Notes: generated by a model not told the origin, from the letters alone. 40,543 nt of DNA from Oceanospirillaceae bacterium (GCA_013373085.1 JABXIM010000067.1:1-40543); one strand, 5' to 3'; positions 9,304 to 17,907 are shown, counted from the first letter of the stretch. Made by a program: numbers and translations.

Positions 9304-10650
9304 ATGACCGACCTGTCCTGTCCGGGGATTCGCCTTCACCCGCTGCGCGAGCAGCTTTACGAGGAGCTGCATTCCCGGCCTTTCCAGCAGATAGAGGCAC
9401 CGGCGCGCATCACTCATCTGGCGGTGCTCTGCTCCGAGTCGGAGCGCGAGGCGCAGTTCCGGCATCTTCAGGAACTGTGCGGGCTGCTTGGCTCGGAGCC
9501 GCCGGAGGAGGCCAGCAGTTGCTTTTACCGCGACTTCGGCGACCTGCGCGTGCGCCGTGAAACCCACATGGAGTTCGTCTCCTATACCTTCACGCATCCG
9601 AACGGGCATGCTTCGACAGACGCCTTCGACGAGACCGGTCTCTCGACGCTGCCCGCGGGCTGGCTGGAGCGGTTACAGGGCCAGGTCGTCGGCGCCTTCC
9701 ACCTGGCGGTGGCGTCGAGCGAGGGTGACGCCGAGCAGCAGTTGCCGGAAGCCAAGCGTCATTTCGAAGGCATGCGCCTGGTGGGCAGCAGCCCGCAGCA
9801 GGGTGATGCGCAGATCTGGACCAGCTTCCGCCTGCACAGCGACGGTTACGGCCGTTTCCTGATCTACAACCGGCGCATGACGCCGAGTCAGCTCGGCCGC
9901 ATGATGCAGCGCCTGGTCGAGGTCGAGACCTATCGGTTACTGGCGCTGCTCGGTATTCCACTGGCCCGCAGTATTGCCCCGAACCTCGCCGAAATGGATG
10001 CGGGTCTGGCCAGTATCACCCGACGCCTGGCGGGTGACGGCAAAGTCGACGAAGCCGAGATACTCGGCGAGCTGACCGCTATGGCGGCCCGGGTGGAGGA
10101 TTTTCGCGCCCGTTCCACCTTTCGCTTCAGCGCCACCCACGCCTACCATGAGCTGGTGCTCGGCCGGTTGAAGGAGCTGCGCGAGGACGAGGTGACCGGC
10201 CACCTGAGCCTGACCGAGTTCGTTACCCGGCGGGTGACGCCGGCGGTGCGGACCTGCGATACCCTGGGCCGGCGACTGGAAGATCTGTCACGCCGCATCG
10301 ACCGCGTTTCGGATATGATGCGTACCCGGGTCGAACTGTCGATTCAGGACCAGAACCGCGCGCTACTGGCGTCCATGGACCGGCGCTCGAAGATCCAGCT
10401 GATGATGCAGCATACGGTTGAGGGTCTGTCGGTGGCGGCGATCAGCTACTATGCGGTCGGTCTGCTCAAATATATCGTCACCGCGCTGTACGAGGCGGGC
10501 GTGCCGTTGCACAAGGATCTGACGGTCGGTGTTGCGGTACCCGTGGCGGCGCTGACGGTATGGGGCGTGACCCGGCGCATACACAAACACTTTCACGCGC
10601 TCGCCCGGGAGGAGCGCGCCGCCAGGGGCGGTAACAGGAGATCATCATGA
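9304..10650 (+). CDS. DUF3422 family membrane-anchored protein
   Basis: The 448-residue protein matches the DUF3422 group (predicted membrane-anchored proteins). The N-terminus LHPLREQLYEELHSRPFQQIEAPARITHLA is the family's most conserved block. A large cytosolic part follows (RRETHMEFVSYTFT; RRMTPSQLGRMMQRLVEVETYR; RATFRFSATHAYHELV-like region), then a helical stretch and two C-terminal membrane segments near residues 380-430 (LSVAAISYYAVGLLKYIVTALY and VGVAVPVAALTVWGV). Function is unknown; the fold has been compared with CorA-like topology, but no GMN motif is visible. The start has AGGGA eight bases upstream. The stop overlaps the bolA start (ATGA), so the two genes are translationally coupled. 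Confidence 0.85.
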   Translation: MTDLSCPGIRLHPLREQLYEELHSRPFQQIEAPARITHLAVLCSESEREAQFRHLQELCGLLGSEPPEEASSCFYRDFGDLRVRRETHMEFVSYTFTHPNGHASTDAFDETGLSTLPAGWLERLQGQVVGAFHLAVASSEGDAEQQLPEAKRHFEGMRLVGSSPQQGDAQIWTSFRLHSDGYGRFLIYNRRMTPSQLGRMMQRLVEVETYRLLALLGIPLARSIAPNLAEMDAGLASITRRLAGDGKVDEAEILGELTAMAARVEDFRARSTFRFSATHAYHELVLGRLKELREDEVTGHLSLTEFVTRRVTPAVRTCDTLGRRLEDLSRRIDRVSDMMRTRVELSIQDQNRALLASMDRRSKIQLMMQHTVEGLSVAAISYYAVGLLKYIVTALYEAGVPLHKDLTVGVAVPVAALTVWGVTRRIHKHFHALAREERAARGGNRRSS

Positions 10651-10958
10651 GCGTGCAGAGCATTATCGAACAGAAACTGCAGCAGGGCCTCGCTATCCAG
10701 CACCTGGAGATCGACAACGAGAGCCACATGCACTCGGGCCCGGCCACCGACAGCCATTTCCGGCTGGTGCTGGTCTCGGACGATTTCGCCGGCAAGCGGC
10801 TGGTGCAACGTCATCAGCTGGTTTACGGCCTGCTCAGCGAGGAGATGCAGAACCCGATTCACGCCCTGGCGATGCACCTCTATACCGCCGAAGAGTGGCA
10901 GCTCAAAAACGGCCAGGCGCCCGAATCGCCGCAGTGCCTCGGCGGTTCGAAAGGCTGA
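10647..10958 (+). CDS. BolA family protein
   Basis: This 103-residue protein has the BolA class-II-KH-like fold. The sequence shows IIEQKLQQGLAIQHLEIDNESHMHSG, the helix plus strand of the fold with a conserved HMHSG, then HFRLVLVSDDFAGKRLVQRHQLVYGLL, including the conserved F.GK..v.RH..vy motif, and NPIHALAMHLYTAEEW near the end. His within RHQLVY is the residue usually involved in Fe-S cluster sharing with monothiol glutaredoxin. Family roles are Fe-S trafficking and stress or morphology regulation. It overlaps the DUF3422 gene by four bases; this pairing hints at a shared function but is not explained by known biology. It is closer to classical BolA than to the shorter IbaG type. Confidence 0.92.
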   Translation: MSVQSIIEQKLQQGLAIQHLEIDNESHMHSGPATDSHFRLVLVSDDFAGKRLVQRHQLVYGLLSEEMQNPIHALAMHLYTAEEWQLKNGQAPESPQCLGGSKG

Positions 10959-10970
10959 GGTGGGTGGCCT

Positions 10971-11060
10971 GTGGGAGCTGCGTACCCAAACTTACGGGCA
11001 CTTCCCCCGCCGCGAATCTCGTTGGCACCGGGGCTATTCGCGGCGAGGCGCCGCTCCCAC
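10971..11060. repeat. GTGGGAGC-type intergenic repeat, copy 2
   Basis: It begins GTGGGAGCTGCG and ends GCGCCGCTCCCAC. Its right arm, 11037-11060, matches 8094-8117 at 23 of 24 bases. It lies between the convergent bolA-like gene and the small exported protein gene, where it could also act as a weak bidirectional terminator. Confidence 0.75.
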
Positions 11061-11068
11061 ATAACCAC

Positions 11069-11383
11069 TTACCAGCTGTGCTCCTCGAACTTCCAGTCGA
11101 TGGCTTCGATCGTATCCTCGATGACGATGATGCGAATTTCCTTGCCGTCGTCGACGTAGGTCCACTGTTCGGCGGGGCTGGTGTAGCGGCAGTAGCGATC
11201 CAGGCAGCGACTGTCGATGATGCTGATCAGCAGCGGCGGACCGACCTTGTTCAGCAGTTTCACCACCGAGTCGCCGTCGCGGAACAGAACGCCGTCGATA
11301 CGGATCTGATCTGCTGTGGCTGGCAAAGTCAGCAGCAGGGTTAGCAGCAGGACGATCGGGCGGGCGTGCAACGACATCGGCAT
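11069..11383 (-). CDS. Small exported protein, possibly DUF2845-like
   Basis: This 104-residue protein begins with a clear Sec signal peptide (hydrophobic LLLTLLLTLPATA, cleavage likely after ATA near residue 24). The ~80-residue mature part reads IRIDGVLFRDGDSVVKLLNKVGPPL, then two Cys in RCLDRYCRY, then EQWTYVDDGKEIRIIVIEDTIEAI. The pattern 'GDS..V....G.P' followed by a strand-rich tail resembles the small DUF2845/SmpA-like periplasmic fold; the family assignment is tentative. The two Cys could form a disulfide in the periplasm. There are two candidate starts, 11383 and 11377. It lies downstream of aroA on the same strand, 176 bp away, so co-transcription is uncertain. Confidence 0.7.
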   Translation of the reverse strand: MPMSLHARPIVLLLTLLLTLPATADQIRIDGVLFRDGDSVVKLLNKVGPPLLISIIDSRCLDRYCRYTSPAEQWTYVDDGKEIRIIVIEDTIEAIDWKFEEHSW

Positions 11384-11559
11384 CTCGGGATTCGGTTTCT
11401 TTCCCTTATGAGTGTCGGGCGGATGCTTGGTTTCGTCCAGGTGGGCGCGCGTCCAGGCAAGAGCCGCAGCTTGTGGCGGTCCTGAAAATGAACGATCCCG
11501 TCTGGTAAGCGGATGCAGCCGGTGCAGCCGTTATCGGGCCGCACCGGTAGAACGGGCGG

Positions 11560-12840
11560 TCAGCGTTCGCAGATGCTCTCGAACAGGCTGAAGTAGGTCG
11601 GGAAGGTTTTGGCCGTGCAGCCCGGATCGTTGATCGTAACCGGTGTATCGCTCAGCGCGACCAGCGAGAAGCACATCGCCATGCGGTGGTCGTCGTAGGT
11701 GTCGATCGCGGCATGGGTCAGCTGCCTGGGCGGCGTGATCTCGATGTAGTCGTCGCCTTCGACCACCTCGGCACCGACCTTGCGCAGCTCGGTCGCCATT
11801 GCCGCGAGACGGTCGGTTTCCTTGACGCGCCAGTTGTAGATATTGCGGATAGCGGTCGGGCCGTTGGCGAACAGCGCCGTGGTGGCGATGGTCATGGCGG
11901 CATCCGGAATATGGTTGAGATCCAGGTCGATGCCATTGAGGCGGCCACGGCTGACCTCGATGTAGGTGGGTCCGTAGCTGACTTCGGCGCCCATCTGCTC
12001 CAGCACCTCGGCGAAGCGCTTGTCGCCCTGCACGCTGTCGGCGCCGACGCCGTAGACCCGCACCGTGCCGCCGGCAATGGCCGCTGCGGCGAGGAAGTAG
12101 GAGGCCGACGAGGCGTCACCCTCGACCATAATTTCGCCGGGTGAACGGTATCGCTGGCCACCGCGTACGATAAAGCGTTGGTAGTTGTCGTTCTCGACCT
12201 CGACGCCAAAGCTGCGCATGGTGTGCAGGGTAATGTCGATATAGGGCTTGGACACCAGTTCACCCTCGACGTCGATCTGCAGGTCGCCCTGCGCCAGGGG
12301 AGCGGCCATCAGCAATGCCGTGAGAAACTGGCTGGAAATGTTGCCGCGAATCCCTACCGTACCGCCGTTAAGGCCGTTAGCCTTGATGCGCAGCGGCGGA
12401 TAGCCGTCGTCCTTCAGGTAGTCGATATCGGCGCCCAGGGCACGGAGCGCATCGACCAGGTCGCCGATCGGGCGCTCATACATGCGCGGCTCGCCGGTAA
12501 GATGGAAGTCGCCCTGGCCCAGGCAGAGTGCCGCAGCGAGCGGTCGCATCGCGGTGCCGGCATTGCCGAGGAACAGCTCCGCGCCCTGGCTGCGGAAGAC
12601 GCCGCCAACACCGTCGACGGTGCAGGTCTGACGGTCATCGGACAGCTGGTAGGACACCCCCAGCTGCTGCAGCGCCTTGAGCATGTGGCGGACGTCGTCG
12701 CTGTCCAGCAGGTTGGTGATCCGGGTCTGTCCTTCTGCCAGCGCCGCCAGCAGCAGAATGCGGTTCGAAAGGCTCTTGGAGCCCGGTATCCGGACCTGGC
12801 CGTCGACGCGGGCGACCGGTTGCAGGGTAATGCTATCCAT
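11560..12840 (-). CDS. aroA: 3-phosphoshikimate 1-carboxyvinyltransferase (EPSP synthase, class I)
   Basis: It catalyses transfer of enolpyruvate from PEP to shikimate-3-phosphate, the sixth step of the chorismate pathway, in the cytosol. The 426-residue product aligns end to end with E. coli AroA (427). Landmarks are [27 protein letters not shown] (S3P site), [26 protein letters not shown] (the PEP-site motif with Gly and Ala typical of class I, glyphosate-sensitive enzymes), [44 protein letters not shown] and [12 protein letters not shown]. The frame is open to 12936, but homology starts exactly at 12840. The ribosome site is weak (GAGAAA). It stands alone, without pheA, tyrA or serC neighbours. 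Confidence 0.97.
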   Translation of the reverse strand: MDSITLQPVARVDGQVRIPGSKSLSNRILLLAALAEGQTRITNLLDSDDVRHMLKALQQLGVSYQLSDDRQTCTVDGVGGVFRSQGAELFLGNAGTAMRPLAAALCLGQGDFHLTGEPRMYERPIGDLVDALRALGADIDYLKDDGYPPLRIKANGLNGGTVGIRGNISSQFLTALLMAAPLAQGDLQIDVEGELVSKPYIDITLHTMRSFGVEVENDNYQRFIVRGGQRYRSPGEIMVEGDASSASYFLAAAAIAGGTVRVYGVGADSVQGDKRFAEVLEQMGAEVSYGPTYIEVSRGRLNGIDLDLNHIPDAAMTIATTALFANGPTAIRNIYNWRVKETDRLAAMATELRKVGAEVVEGDDYIEITPPRQLTHAAIDTYDDHRMAMCFSLVALSDTPVTINDPGCTAKTFPTYFSLFESICER

Positions 12841-13208
12841 TGATTTCTCGTGTACAGGTTTGCGCAGGCCCCATAAGGTACTGTCTTGCCGGCTTTCAGT
12901 CGAGTCCCGATGCAGAAAGCTTGGCAATGTGGGCAACCGGCGTCGAGCGGAAAGAGAGGCTTCGCGGCCGACGCTGCGCTTATGGTGAGAGAAAAATCGG
13001 TATCATTTTCCAGCTGTTGTACATTCATATATAAGACGGTCTGAAAATACCGCTCTCTGTTTCGTGGTGCATGGATGCACCATCCGTGACCGCAGGTCGA
13101 TGCGACTCCCTGAAAACCGGGTCTGTCGCAGGAGTTCGCCCGGTTTGCGTGGACGACAATTGAATTGGCACGGACCTCGGTTTAATTGCCCGGTTGAAAG
13201 TGAAGTGA
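12841..13208. other. Divergent intergenic region between aroA and the ABC exporter gene
   Basis: The 368 bp have no credible gene. An AT-rich block with TATATAAG (13028-13035) sits in the middle and could supply a -10 for either direction, but no well-spaced -35 is evident. A TGGCACG stretch at 13166 looks like half of a sigma-54 promoter, but its -12 half is wrong. Nothing else is recognised. Confidence 0.4.
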
Positions 13209-15029
13209 ATGAGCGCAGAACGCGGCCCGATGAAAGAAGTAAAGCAACAGGCGCCGGCCCGATACGACTGGGACTTTATCGTCCGAATCGCCCTGCAGCA
13301 CCGGCGACAGCTGGTGCTGGCCAACCTCGTGGCCCTGCTGGCGACGCTGGTGGCGGTACCGCTGCCGCTGCTGATGCCGCTGCTGGTGGACGAAGTGCTG
13401 CTGGACCGGCCAGGTCCCCTGGTCGCCTTCATCGACCCCCTGTTCCCGGCGGACTGGCATGGACCTGTGCTCTACATCGGCGTTATCCTGCTGGTCACGG
13501 TGCTGATGCGCGCGCTGGCACTGTTACTCGGCGTATTGCAGGCGCGCCAGTTCACGCTGATTTCCAAGGACATCATCTTCCGCATCCGTGCCGGCATGCT
13601 CGAACAGCTGCGACGCATTTCGATGGCCGAGTACGAGACGCTCGGCAGCGGCACCGTCGCATCCCACTTCGTCACTGATCTCGACACCCTCGACCGCTTC
13701 ATCGGCGGTTCGGTCAGTAAGTTACTGATCGCGGTGTTATCGATCCTGGGAACCGCCGTGGTGTTGCTGTGGATGCACTGGCAGCTGGCACTGTTCATCC
13801 TGTTCCTCAATCCGCTGGTGATCGCGCTGACCATGGCGATCGGCAAGCGCGTCAAGCGCCTCAAGAAGCGCGAGAACAAGGCTTTCGAGATTTTCCAGGC
13901 GGCTCTTGCCGAAACCCTGGACGCCATTCAGCAGATTCGCGCCGCCAATCGCGAGCGTCATTACCTGGCGCGTATGGTCGACCGTGCCCGCGACGTGCGG
14001 GACCACTCGGCGGCGTTCGAGTGGCAGAGCGATGCCGCGACACGCTTCAGCTCGATGGTGTTCATGGTCGGATTCGACCTGTTCCGCGCGGTGTCGATGC
14101 TGATGGTGGTGTTCTCGGATCTGAGTGTCGGCCAGATGATGGCGGTGTTCGGTTACCTCTGGTTCATGATGACGCCGGTGCAGGAAGTACTGGGTATCCA
14201 GTACGCCTTTTACGGCGCCAAGGCGGCGCTTGGTCGAATCAATGGCCTGCTGGCGTTGCGCAAGGAGCCTGTCTACCCGCATCAGGTGGATCCGTTCAGC
14301 GGGCGCCGTACGGTCTCGGTCGAACTCGAGGACGTCCATTTCAGTTACGGCGACGGGCGTGACGTGCTCAACGGTATCAGTTTATGGATCCCCGCTGGCC
14401 GCAAGATCGCGCTGGTGGGGGCCAGCGGCGGCGGCAAATCGACCCTGGTACAGGTGCTGCTGGGCCTGTATCCGGCGAGTCGGGGCCGCATCCTCTACGA
14501 TGGCGTGGCGGTGGAAAAGATCGGTCTCGACCGGGTGCGGGAGCGGGTTGCCACCGTTTTGCAACAACCGGCGTTGTTCAATGGCACGGTACGCAGCAAC
14601 CTGACCATGGGCAAGCGCTTCGACGATGCCGAACTCTGGCAGGCGCTGGAGATCGCGCAGCTGAAAACGTTCGTCGCCGAGATGGAGGCGGGGCTGGATA
14701 CCCTGGTCGGCCGTCAGGGCGTGCGACTATCCGGCGGCCAGCGTCAGCGCCTGGCGATTGCCAGGATGGTGTTGTCGGACCCCAGCGTCGTGATCCTCGA
14801 CGAAGCCACCTCGGCACTGGATACCGAAACCGAGGCTCGCCTGCATGAAGCGCTGGCGACCTTTCTGGCCGGGCGTACCACGCTGATCGTCGCCCACCGC
14901 CTGAGTGCGGTGCGGCAGGCCGACCACGTCTATGTCTTCGAAGACGGTCGCATCGCAGAGGAGGGACACCATGAGGCGTTGCTGGAGCAGAACGGCCTCT
15001 ATGCACGTCTATACGGCGACTACCGTTAA
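13209..15029 (+). CDS. ABC exporter, fused membrane and ATPase domains (MsbA/MDR type)
   Basis: This 606-residue half-transporter probably works as a homodimer in the inner membrane. The N-terminal ~330 residues hold six membrane segments (for example LVLANLVALLATLVAVPLPL, VLYIGVILLVTVLMRALALL, LLIAVLSILGTAVVLLW). The ATPase domain has Walker A GASGGGKST (residues 404-412), Q-loop VLQQPALF, signature LSGGQRQRLAIAR (507-519), Walker B VVILDEATSALD (527-538) and H-loop VAHRLS. Substrate cannot be read from sequence; lipid, peptide or drug are all possible. The next gene is a cardiolipin synthase-like enzyme 81 bp downstream in the same direction, which mildly suggests envelope lipids. Starts at 13209 or 13230 are both possible; the first follows AAGTGAAGTGA. 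Confidence 0.9.
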   Translation: MSAERGPMKEVKQQAPARYDWDFIVRIALQHRRQLVLANLVALLATLVAVPLPLLMPLLVDEVLLDRPGPLVAFIDPLFPADWHGPVLYIGVILLVTVLMRALALLLGVLQARQFTLISKDIIFRIRAGMLEQLRRISMAEYETLGSGTVASHFVTDLDTLDRFIGGSVSKLLIAVLSILGTAVVLLWMHWQLALFILFLNPLVIALTMAIGKRVKRLKKRENKAFEIFQAALAETLDAIQQIRAANRERHYLARMVDRARDVRDHSAAFEWQSDAATRFSSMVFMVGFDLFRAVSMLMVVFSDLSVGQMMAVFGYLWFMMTPVQEVLGIQYAFYGAKAALGRINGLLALRKEPVYPHQVDPFSGRRTVSVELEDVHFSYGDGRDVLNGISLWIPAGRKIALVGASGGGKSTLVQVLLGLYPASRGRILYDGVAVEKIGLDRVRERVATVLQQPALFNGTVRSNLTMGKRFDDAELWQALEIAQLKTFVAEMEAGLDTLVGRQGVRLSGGQRQRLAIARMVLSDPSVVILDEATSALDTETEARLHEALATFLAGRTTLIVAHRLSAVRQADHVYVFEDGRIAEEGHHEALLEQNGLYARLYGDYR

Positions 15030-15110
15030 CTGAAATGGGATCCGGTTTTGCGCAGCCCGGCAAGGGATCGGGGCGCGCCACCGAACACCGAGAACCGATG
15101 CAGAGGATGC

Positions 15111-16232
15111 ATGCAGCAGCATAAGCGTTTCAAATGGCGGGCCGGCAACGCCGTCGAGCTGATCGTCGACGGCGAGCAGTTTTTCCCGGTCATGCTCAAG
15201 GCTATCCGCGACGCTCGTCACAGTGTGCTGATGGAGTTCTACCTGGTTTCGTCGGGCCATATCATGGAACGCTTCATCGTCGAAATGATCGCTGCGGCGC
15301 GGCGCGGGGTGATGGTGCGTCTGATCATCGATGGTTTCGGTGGCCGCAAGCTCAGCGATCGTGACCGCCGGCGCCTGGAAGCCGAAGGGATTCTGATCCT
15401 GGTCTACAACCCGGTCACACTGAACAAGCTCACGCGCAATTTCGCCCGCGATCACCGCAAGCTGATGATCATCGATCAGCAGCGCGCCTTCATCGGAGGG
15501 ACGGGGCTGACCGACGAGTACTGGCTGTCGGAGCATCGTGGCTGTCCCTGGCACGAGGTGATGCTATCGGTGACCGGACCGGTGGTGGCGGACCTGCTGG
15601 CGCTCTACAACGGTCTGTGGCAGCGCTTCACGGCGACCCGCCTGCCGCCTGGCGCTGCCGGGGGCGAAGTGGGTGGGGCGATGATGAAGGTCACGACCAC
15701 CGAAGGGCTGTATCAGCAGGGGATCAAGCTGAGCTTTTTGCAGCAGGTCAACCGCTCGCAACAGCGCATCTGGCTCGCCACGGCGTATTTCCTGCCCTCG
15801 CGGTCGGTGCGCCGGGCCTTGCGCCGCGCCGCCAGTCGCGGGGTCGACGTGCGCCTGATCGTCGCCGGCCCCTATACCGACCAGCCCTGGGTCTTTCACG
15901 CCTCCAAGCGGCACTATCAGCACCTGCTCAAGGCCGGCGCCCGTATCTTCGAATACCAGCCGCGTTTTCTCCATGCCAAGGTGGGCCTAGTAGACGCCTG
16001 GACCTCTGTCGGCTCCTGCAACCTGGACCACTGGAACCTGCGCTGGAACCTGGAGGCCAATGTTGAGGTCCAGGAGCCTGGGTTTGTCAATCAGGTGAGC
16101 CGTATGCTCGAGATGGACCTCGAGCATTGCCATGAAGTGACGCTGGCCCGATGGTCGGAAAGGCCCTGGCATCGCAAGTGTCTGGAATATGTCTGGTCCT
16201 GGATCAGCCAGATGGTGCTGAGAATTCGCTGA
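15111..16232 (+). CDS. Phospholipase D-family cardiolipin synthase-like protein
   Basis: The protein has two HKD motifs: HRKLMIID near residues 115-122, followed by FIGGTGL, and HAKVGLVD near 288-295, followed by GSCNLDHWNLRWNLEANV. Both are complete, as required for PLD-superfamily phosphatidyl transfer. The length (373 residues) and the lack of N-terminal membrane helices fit the ClsB/YbhO type rather than ClsA. The likely reaction is making cardiolipin or a related phospholipid at the inner membrane. The frame is open from 15048, but residues before MQQHKRFKWRAGN are low-complexity and unlike the family; AGAGGA precedes the 15111 ATG, though only three bases away. It follows the ABC exporter and may be co-transcribed with it. 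Confidence 0.88.
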   Translation: MQQHKRFKWRAGNAVELIVDGEQFFPVMLKAIRDARHSVLMEFYLVSSGHIMERFIVEMIAAARRGVMVRLIIDGFGGRKLSDRDRRRLEAEGILILVYNPVTLNKLTRNFARDHRKLMIIDQQRAFIGGTGLTDEYWLSEHRGCPWHEVMLSVTGPVVADLLALYNGLWQRFTATRLPPGAAGGEVGGAMMKVTTTEGLYQQGIKLSFLQQVNRSQQRIWLATAYFLPSRSVRRALRRAASRGVDVRLIVAGPYTDQPWVFHASKRHYQHLLKAGARIFEYQPRFLHAKVGLVDAWTSVGSCNLDHWNLRWNLEANVEVQEPGFVNQVSRMLEMDLEHCHEVTLARWSERPWHRKCLEYVWSWISQMVLRIR

Positions 16233-16293
16233 TGCAGTTCGCTGCCGGGCGGGTTACGCTGGGTTATCGAAACGTACAACTGGGAGTATCTGA

Positions 16294-16761
16294 ATGAGCT
16301 GTGGTAAAAGCGTTGTGGCGCTGTTGCTCGGGAGCCTGATGCTGGCTGGCTGTGCCAGCCCTTCGTTGACCGGCAAGACCTATTCGCGCGATGAGGCGCG
16401 GCAGGTGCATTATGTACGCTACGGTGTGGTGGAATCGGTGACGCCGGTGGTGATCGAGGGGCGTACCGACGGTATCGTCGGCTCCGGTTCCGGTGCGATT
16501 GTCGGTGGCATCGCGGGCAGCAATGTCGGCGGCGGCAGCGGTCGTGCCGTCGGAGCCGTGCTCGGGGCCGTCGCCGGCGGTGTACTCGGTAGCAAGATCG
16601 AGGAGTCGGCGACCCGCAAACAGGGACAGGAAATCATGGTGCGGCTGGATAACGGCGAGACCATCTCGCTGGTACAGGAGGTCGAGGGCGGCCAGTTTTT
16701 CCGTCCCGGCGAACGGGTGCGCCTGCTGCAGTCCGGCGGCACCACCAGGGTCACCTACTAA
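16294..16761 (+). CDS. Glycine-zipper outer-membrane lipoprotein (SlyB/17-kDa antigen family)
   Basis: This 155-residue protein has a lipoprotein signal (LLGSLMLAGC, lipidated Cys20). The mature part has an N-terminal strand region (YVRYGVVESVTPVVIEG), then a long Gly zipper (GSGSGAIVGGIAGSNVGG ... AVGAVLGAVAGGVLGSKIEE), and a C-terminal beta domain (EIMVRLDNGETISLVQEV ... FRPGERVRLL). This is the standard build of SlyB/PcP-like and Rickettsia 17-kDa-type lipoproteins. Family role: outer-membrane stability, often under envelope-stress or PhoP-type control. GGGAG precedes the ATG. There is a 61-bp gap after the PLD gene. Confidence 0.9.
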   Translation: MSCGKSVVALLLGSLMLAGCASPSLTGKTYSRDEARQVHYVRYGVVESVTPVVIEGRTDGIVGSGSGAIVGGIAGSNVGGGSGRAVGAVLGAVAGGVLGSKIEESATRKQGQEIMVRLDNGETISLVQEVEGGQFFRPGERVRLLQSGGTTRVTY

Positions 16762-16822
16762 AAGCGACAGACATGCAGCGGCAAGCGGCACCAGCCTCCC
16801 CCTTGCCACTCGTCGCTCACCA

Positions 16823-16866
16823 TTTTGATCATTCTCAATTGCCAGGGCGGAAGTCTGTGCTATTGT
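16823..16866 (+). promoter_or_regulatory. Promoter with overlapping Fur-like box
   Basis: The -35 TTGCCA (16839-16844) and -10 TATTGT (16861-16866) are 16 bp apart, and the -10 has a TG extension (TGC just before it). Overlapping the -35 is TTTTGATCATTCTCAATTG (16823-16841); its reverse strand contains TTGAGAATGAT, which resembles Fur-binding sites. The Fur match is incomplete, with about 6 of 7 bases in the best half-site. Confidence 0.4.
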
Positions 16867-16872
16867 GAAGGT

Positions 16873-17018
16873 GAATCAGTTGGAAGGGAGGGTGCACTTC
16901 ATTGCGACACAACAGTAATGGCAAAGTATCCCATGGCGCTAAAGCCATCAGACATTGAATGATGTCGTTCCTTGCAAAACGACGAAGGCCCCCTGTTCGG
17001 GGGCCTTCGTCGTTGTTG
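16873..17018 (+). ncRNA. Candidate small RNA, possibly iron-regulated
   Basis: The predicted transcript starts about seven bases after the -10 and ends at a perfect 16-bp hairpin (16979-17016), giving ~145 nt. It contains no convincing protein gene; a 14-codon ATG frame inside lacks a ribosome site. Upstream sequence provides an extended -10 promoter and a Fur-like site, the arrangement of RyhB/PrrF-type RNAs, but I see no known core sequence of those RNAs. An alternative is that the hairpin merely ends transcripts of the lipoprotein gene and of the convergent YecA-like gene. No covariation or expression data are available here. Confidence 0.35.
16979..17016 (+). terminator. Long hairpin, probable (bidirectional) terminator
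   Basis: AACGACGAAGGCCCCC pairs perfectly with GGGGGCCTTCGTCGTT around a TGTTC loop. The stem is very stable, but the sequence after it (GTTGACG) is only weakly T-rich. It lies between convergent genes. Confidence 0.65.
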
Positions 17019-17170
17019 ACGCAGTATTGCTTTTCTTTGCTCGCAAAAGAAACGGAAGCCGTCCAATAGGGCGAAACAGGGGGTATTCGGCTGCCCTCAG
17101 CAATGACATGCCTATCAGCCGTGCGGTGACCTGAGGCCTGGATCAAATTTCCGCTAAAGTGCGAAGAACC

Positions 17171-17779
17171 TTATTTTTCAGGCGCGTGGAACACCAGGTA
17201 CAGATCGACCAGCAGGTCCGGAATCTGGCCTACCATCTGCTCGCAAAGGCGCTTGTCCTTGCGAATCTGGGCAATGTCGTTTTCCTCGAACAGGTCGGAC
17301 GCCACCATGATCGGCAACAGCAGTTCAGCGACCTGCTCCTCGCGTTCGGGGGCGAACCAGAGTTCCTCGTGCTGGAACACGCCTTCCATGAAGGCTTCGG
17401 CCCAGGTGGTCATCGGCGCGATGCCGCTTTCCCGGTCTTCCTCGTCCAGCTCCAGGGTGGCGTCGCAGGGCAGGTCCATGTCCTCGTCGTTGTAGAGGTC
17501 GCTGGCGATGGACTGATACCACTGCCGCAACAGGCCGACGATTTCGCCGCGCTCGTCAGCGGACTGCCACTTGGGTTCGCCGTCGAATACCAGCTCCAGC
17601 CATACCTGCTCCTTGATCGGCTCGGGGCCAATCGCTAGAGCGCAGAACAGACCGTGAATTCCGATCAGGTCGAGGGAATCCTCGGAAACCGCCTCGGAGA
17701 AGAGGAAATCCTCGAGTCGGTCCAGCTCGTCATCATTCAGGGGCTGGGAAATAGGCTGCATAGGCATGGTGCTGTCCAT
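17171..17779 (-). CDS. UPF0149 / YecA-YgfB family protein
   Basis: This 202-residue acidic, cytosolic, mostly helical protein starts with PLNDDELDRLEDFLFSEAVSEDSLDLIGIHGLFCALAIGPE, the characteristic block of the YecA branch of UPF0149. It continues with the conserved WAEAFMEGV and LLPIMVAS regions. The C-terminal SEC-C zinc motif of some YecA proteins is absent: the sequence ends at LYLVFHAPEK with no C-x-C...CH. No biochemical role is established for this form. Starts at 17779 and 17767 are possible. It is a single gene, convergent with the sRNA candidate and divergent from recQ. Confidence 0.85.
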   Translation of the reverse strand: MDSTMPMQPISQPLNDDELDRLEDFLFSEAVSEDSLDLIGIHGLFCALAIGPEPIKEQVWLELVFDGEPKWQSADERGEIVGLLRQWYQSIASDLYNDEDMDLPCDATLELDEEDRESGIAPMTTWAEAFMEGVFQHEELWFAPEREEQVAELLLPIMVASDLFEENDIAQIRKDKRLCEQMVGQIPDLLVDLYLVFHAPEK

Positions 17780-17842
17780 ATTCGTTTCAACTGGGGCGAT
17801 TCTACCGCCAACCGCGTCGCGGCGTAAGGAATATCTTTATAT

Positions 17843-17880
17843 GTAGGTTGGGTGGAGTCCCGGAGGGACGTAACCCAACA
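17843..17880. repeat. GTAGGTTGGGT palindromic repeat
   Basis: GTTGGGT and ACCCAAC flank an inner GTCCC/GGGAC pair, giving one long interrupted palindrome. It is the same family as the arms of the element at 1886-2121, and intergenic repeats of this type are widespread in proteobacteria. Confidence 0.75.
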
Positions 17881-17907
17881 CCAGAGCTTCGGCATCACGC
17901 GTTGCTC

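Larger units (their letters stand above)
16762..17170. other. Intergenic region holding a putative sRNA locus
   Basis: The 409 bp lie between the glycine-zipper lipoprotein gene and the convergent YecA-like gene. No credible protein gene is seen. The region contains a Fur-like site, an extended -10 promoter and a 16-bp hairpin, described as separate entries. Confidence 0.5.

Noticed and set aside
11341-11544. 67-codon minus-strand frame between aroA and the small exported protein gene
   Set aside because: It overlaps the signal-peptide gene in another frame and has no ribosome site or family features.
11519-11547. CCGGTGC/GCACCGG inverted pair after aroA
   Set aside because: The stem is short with a long loop and no T-tract on the aroA strand, so I do not call it a terminator.
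13166-13181. TGGCACG sigma-54-like sequence before the ABC exporter gene
   Set aside because: The -12 half lacks the GC dinucleotide (TCGGT), so it does not meet the consensus.
16918-16962. 14-codon ATG frame inside the candidate sRNA
   Set aside because: No Shine-Dalgarno sequence precedes it; a regulatory peptide cannot be excluded but is unsupported.
16835-17146. 103-codon minus-strand frame in the sRNA region
   Set aside because: It crosses the long hairpin, has no ribosome site, and reads as non-protein-like sequence.
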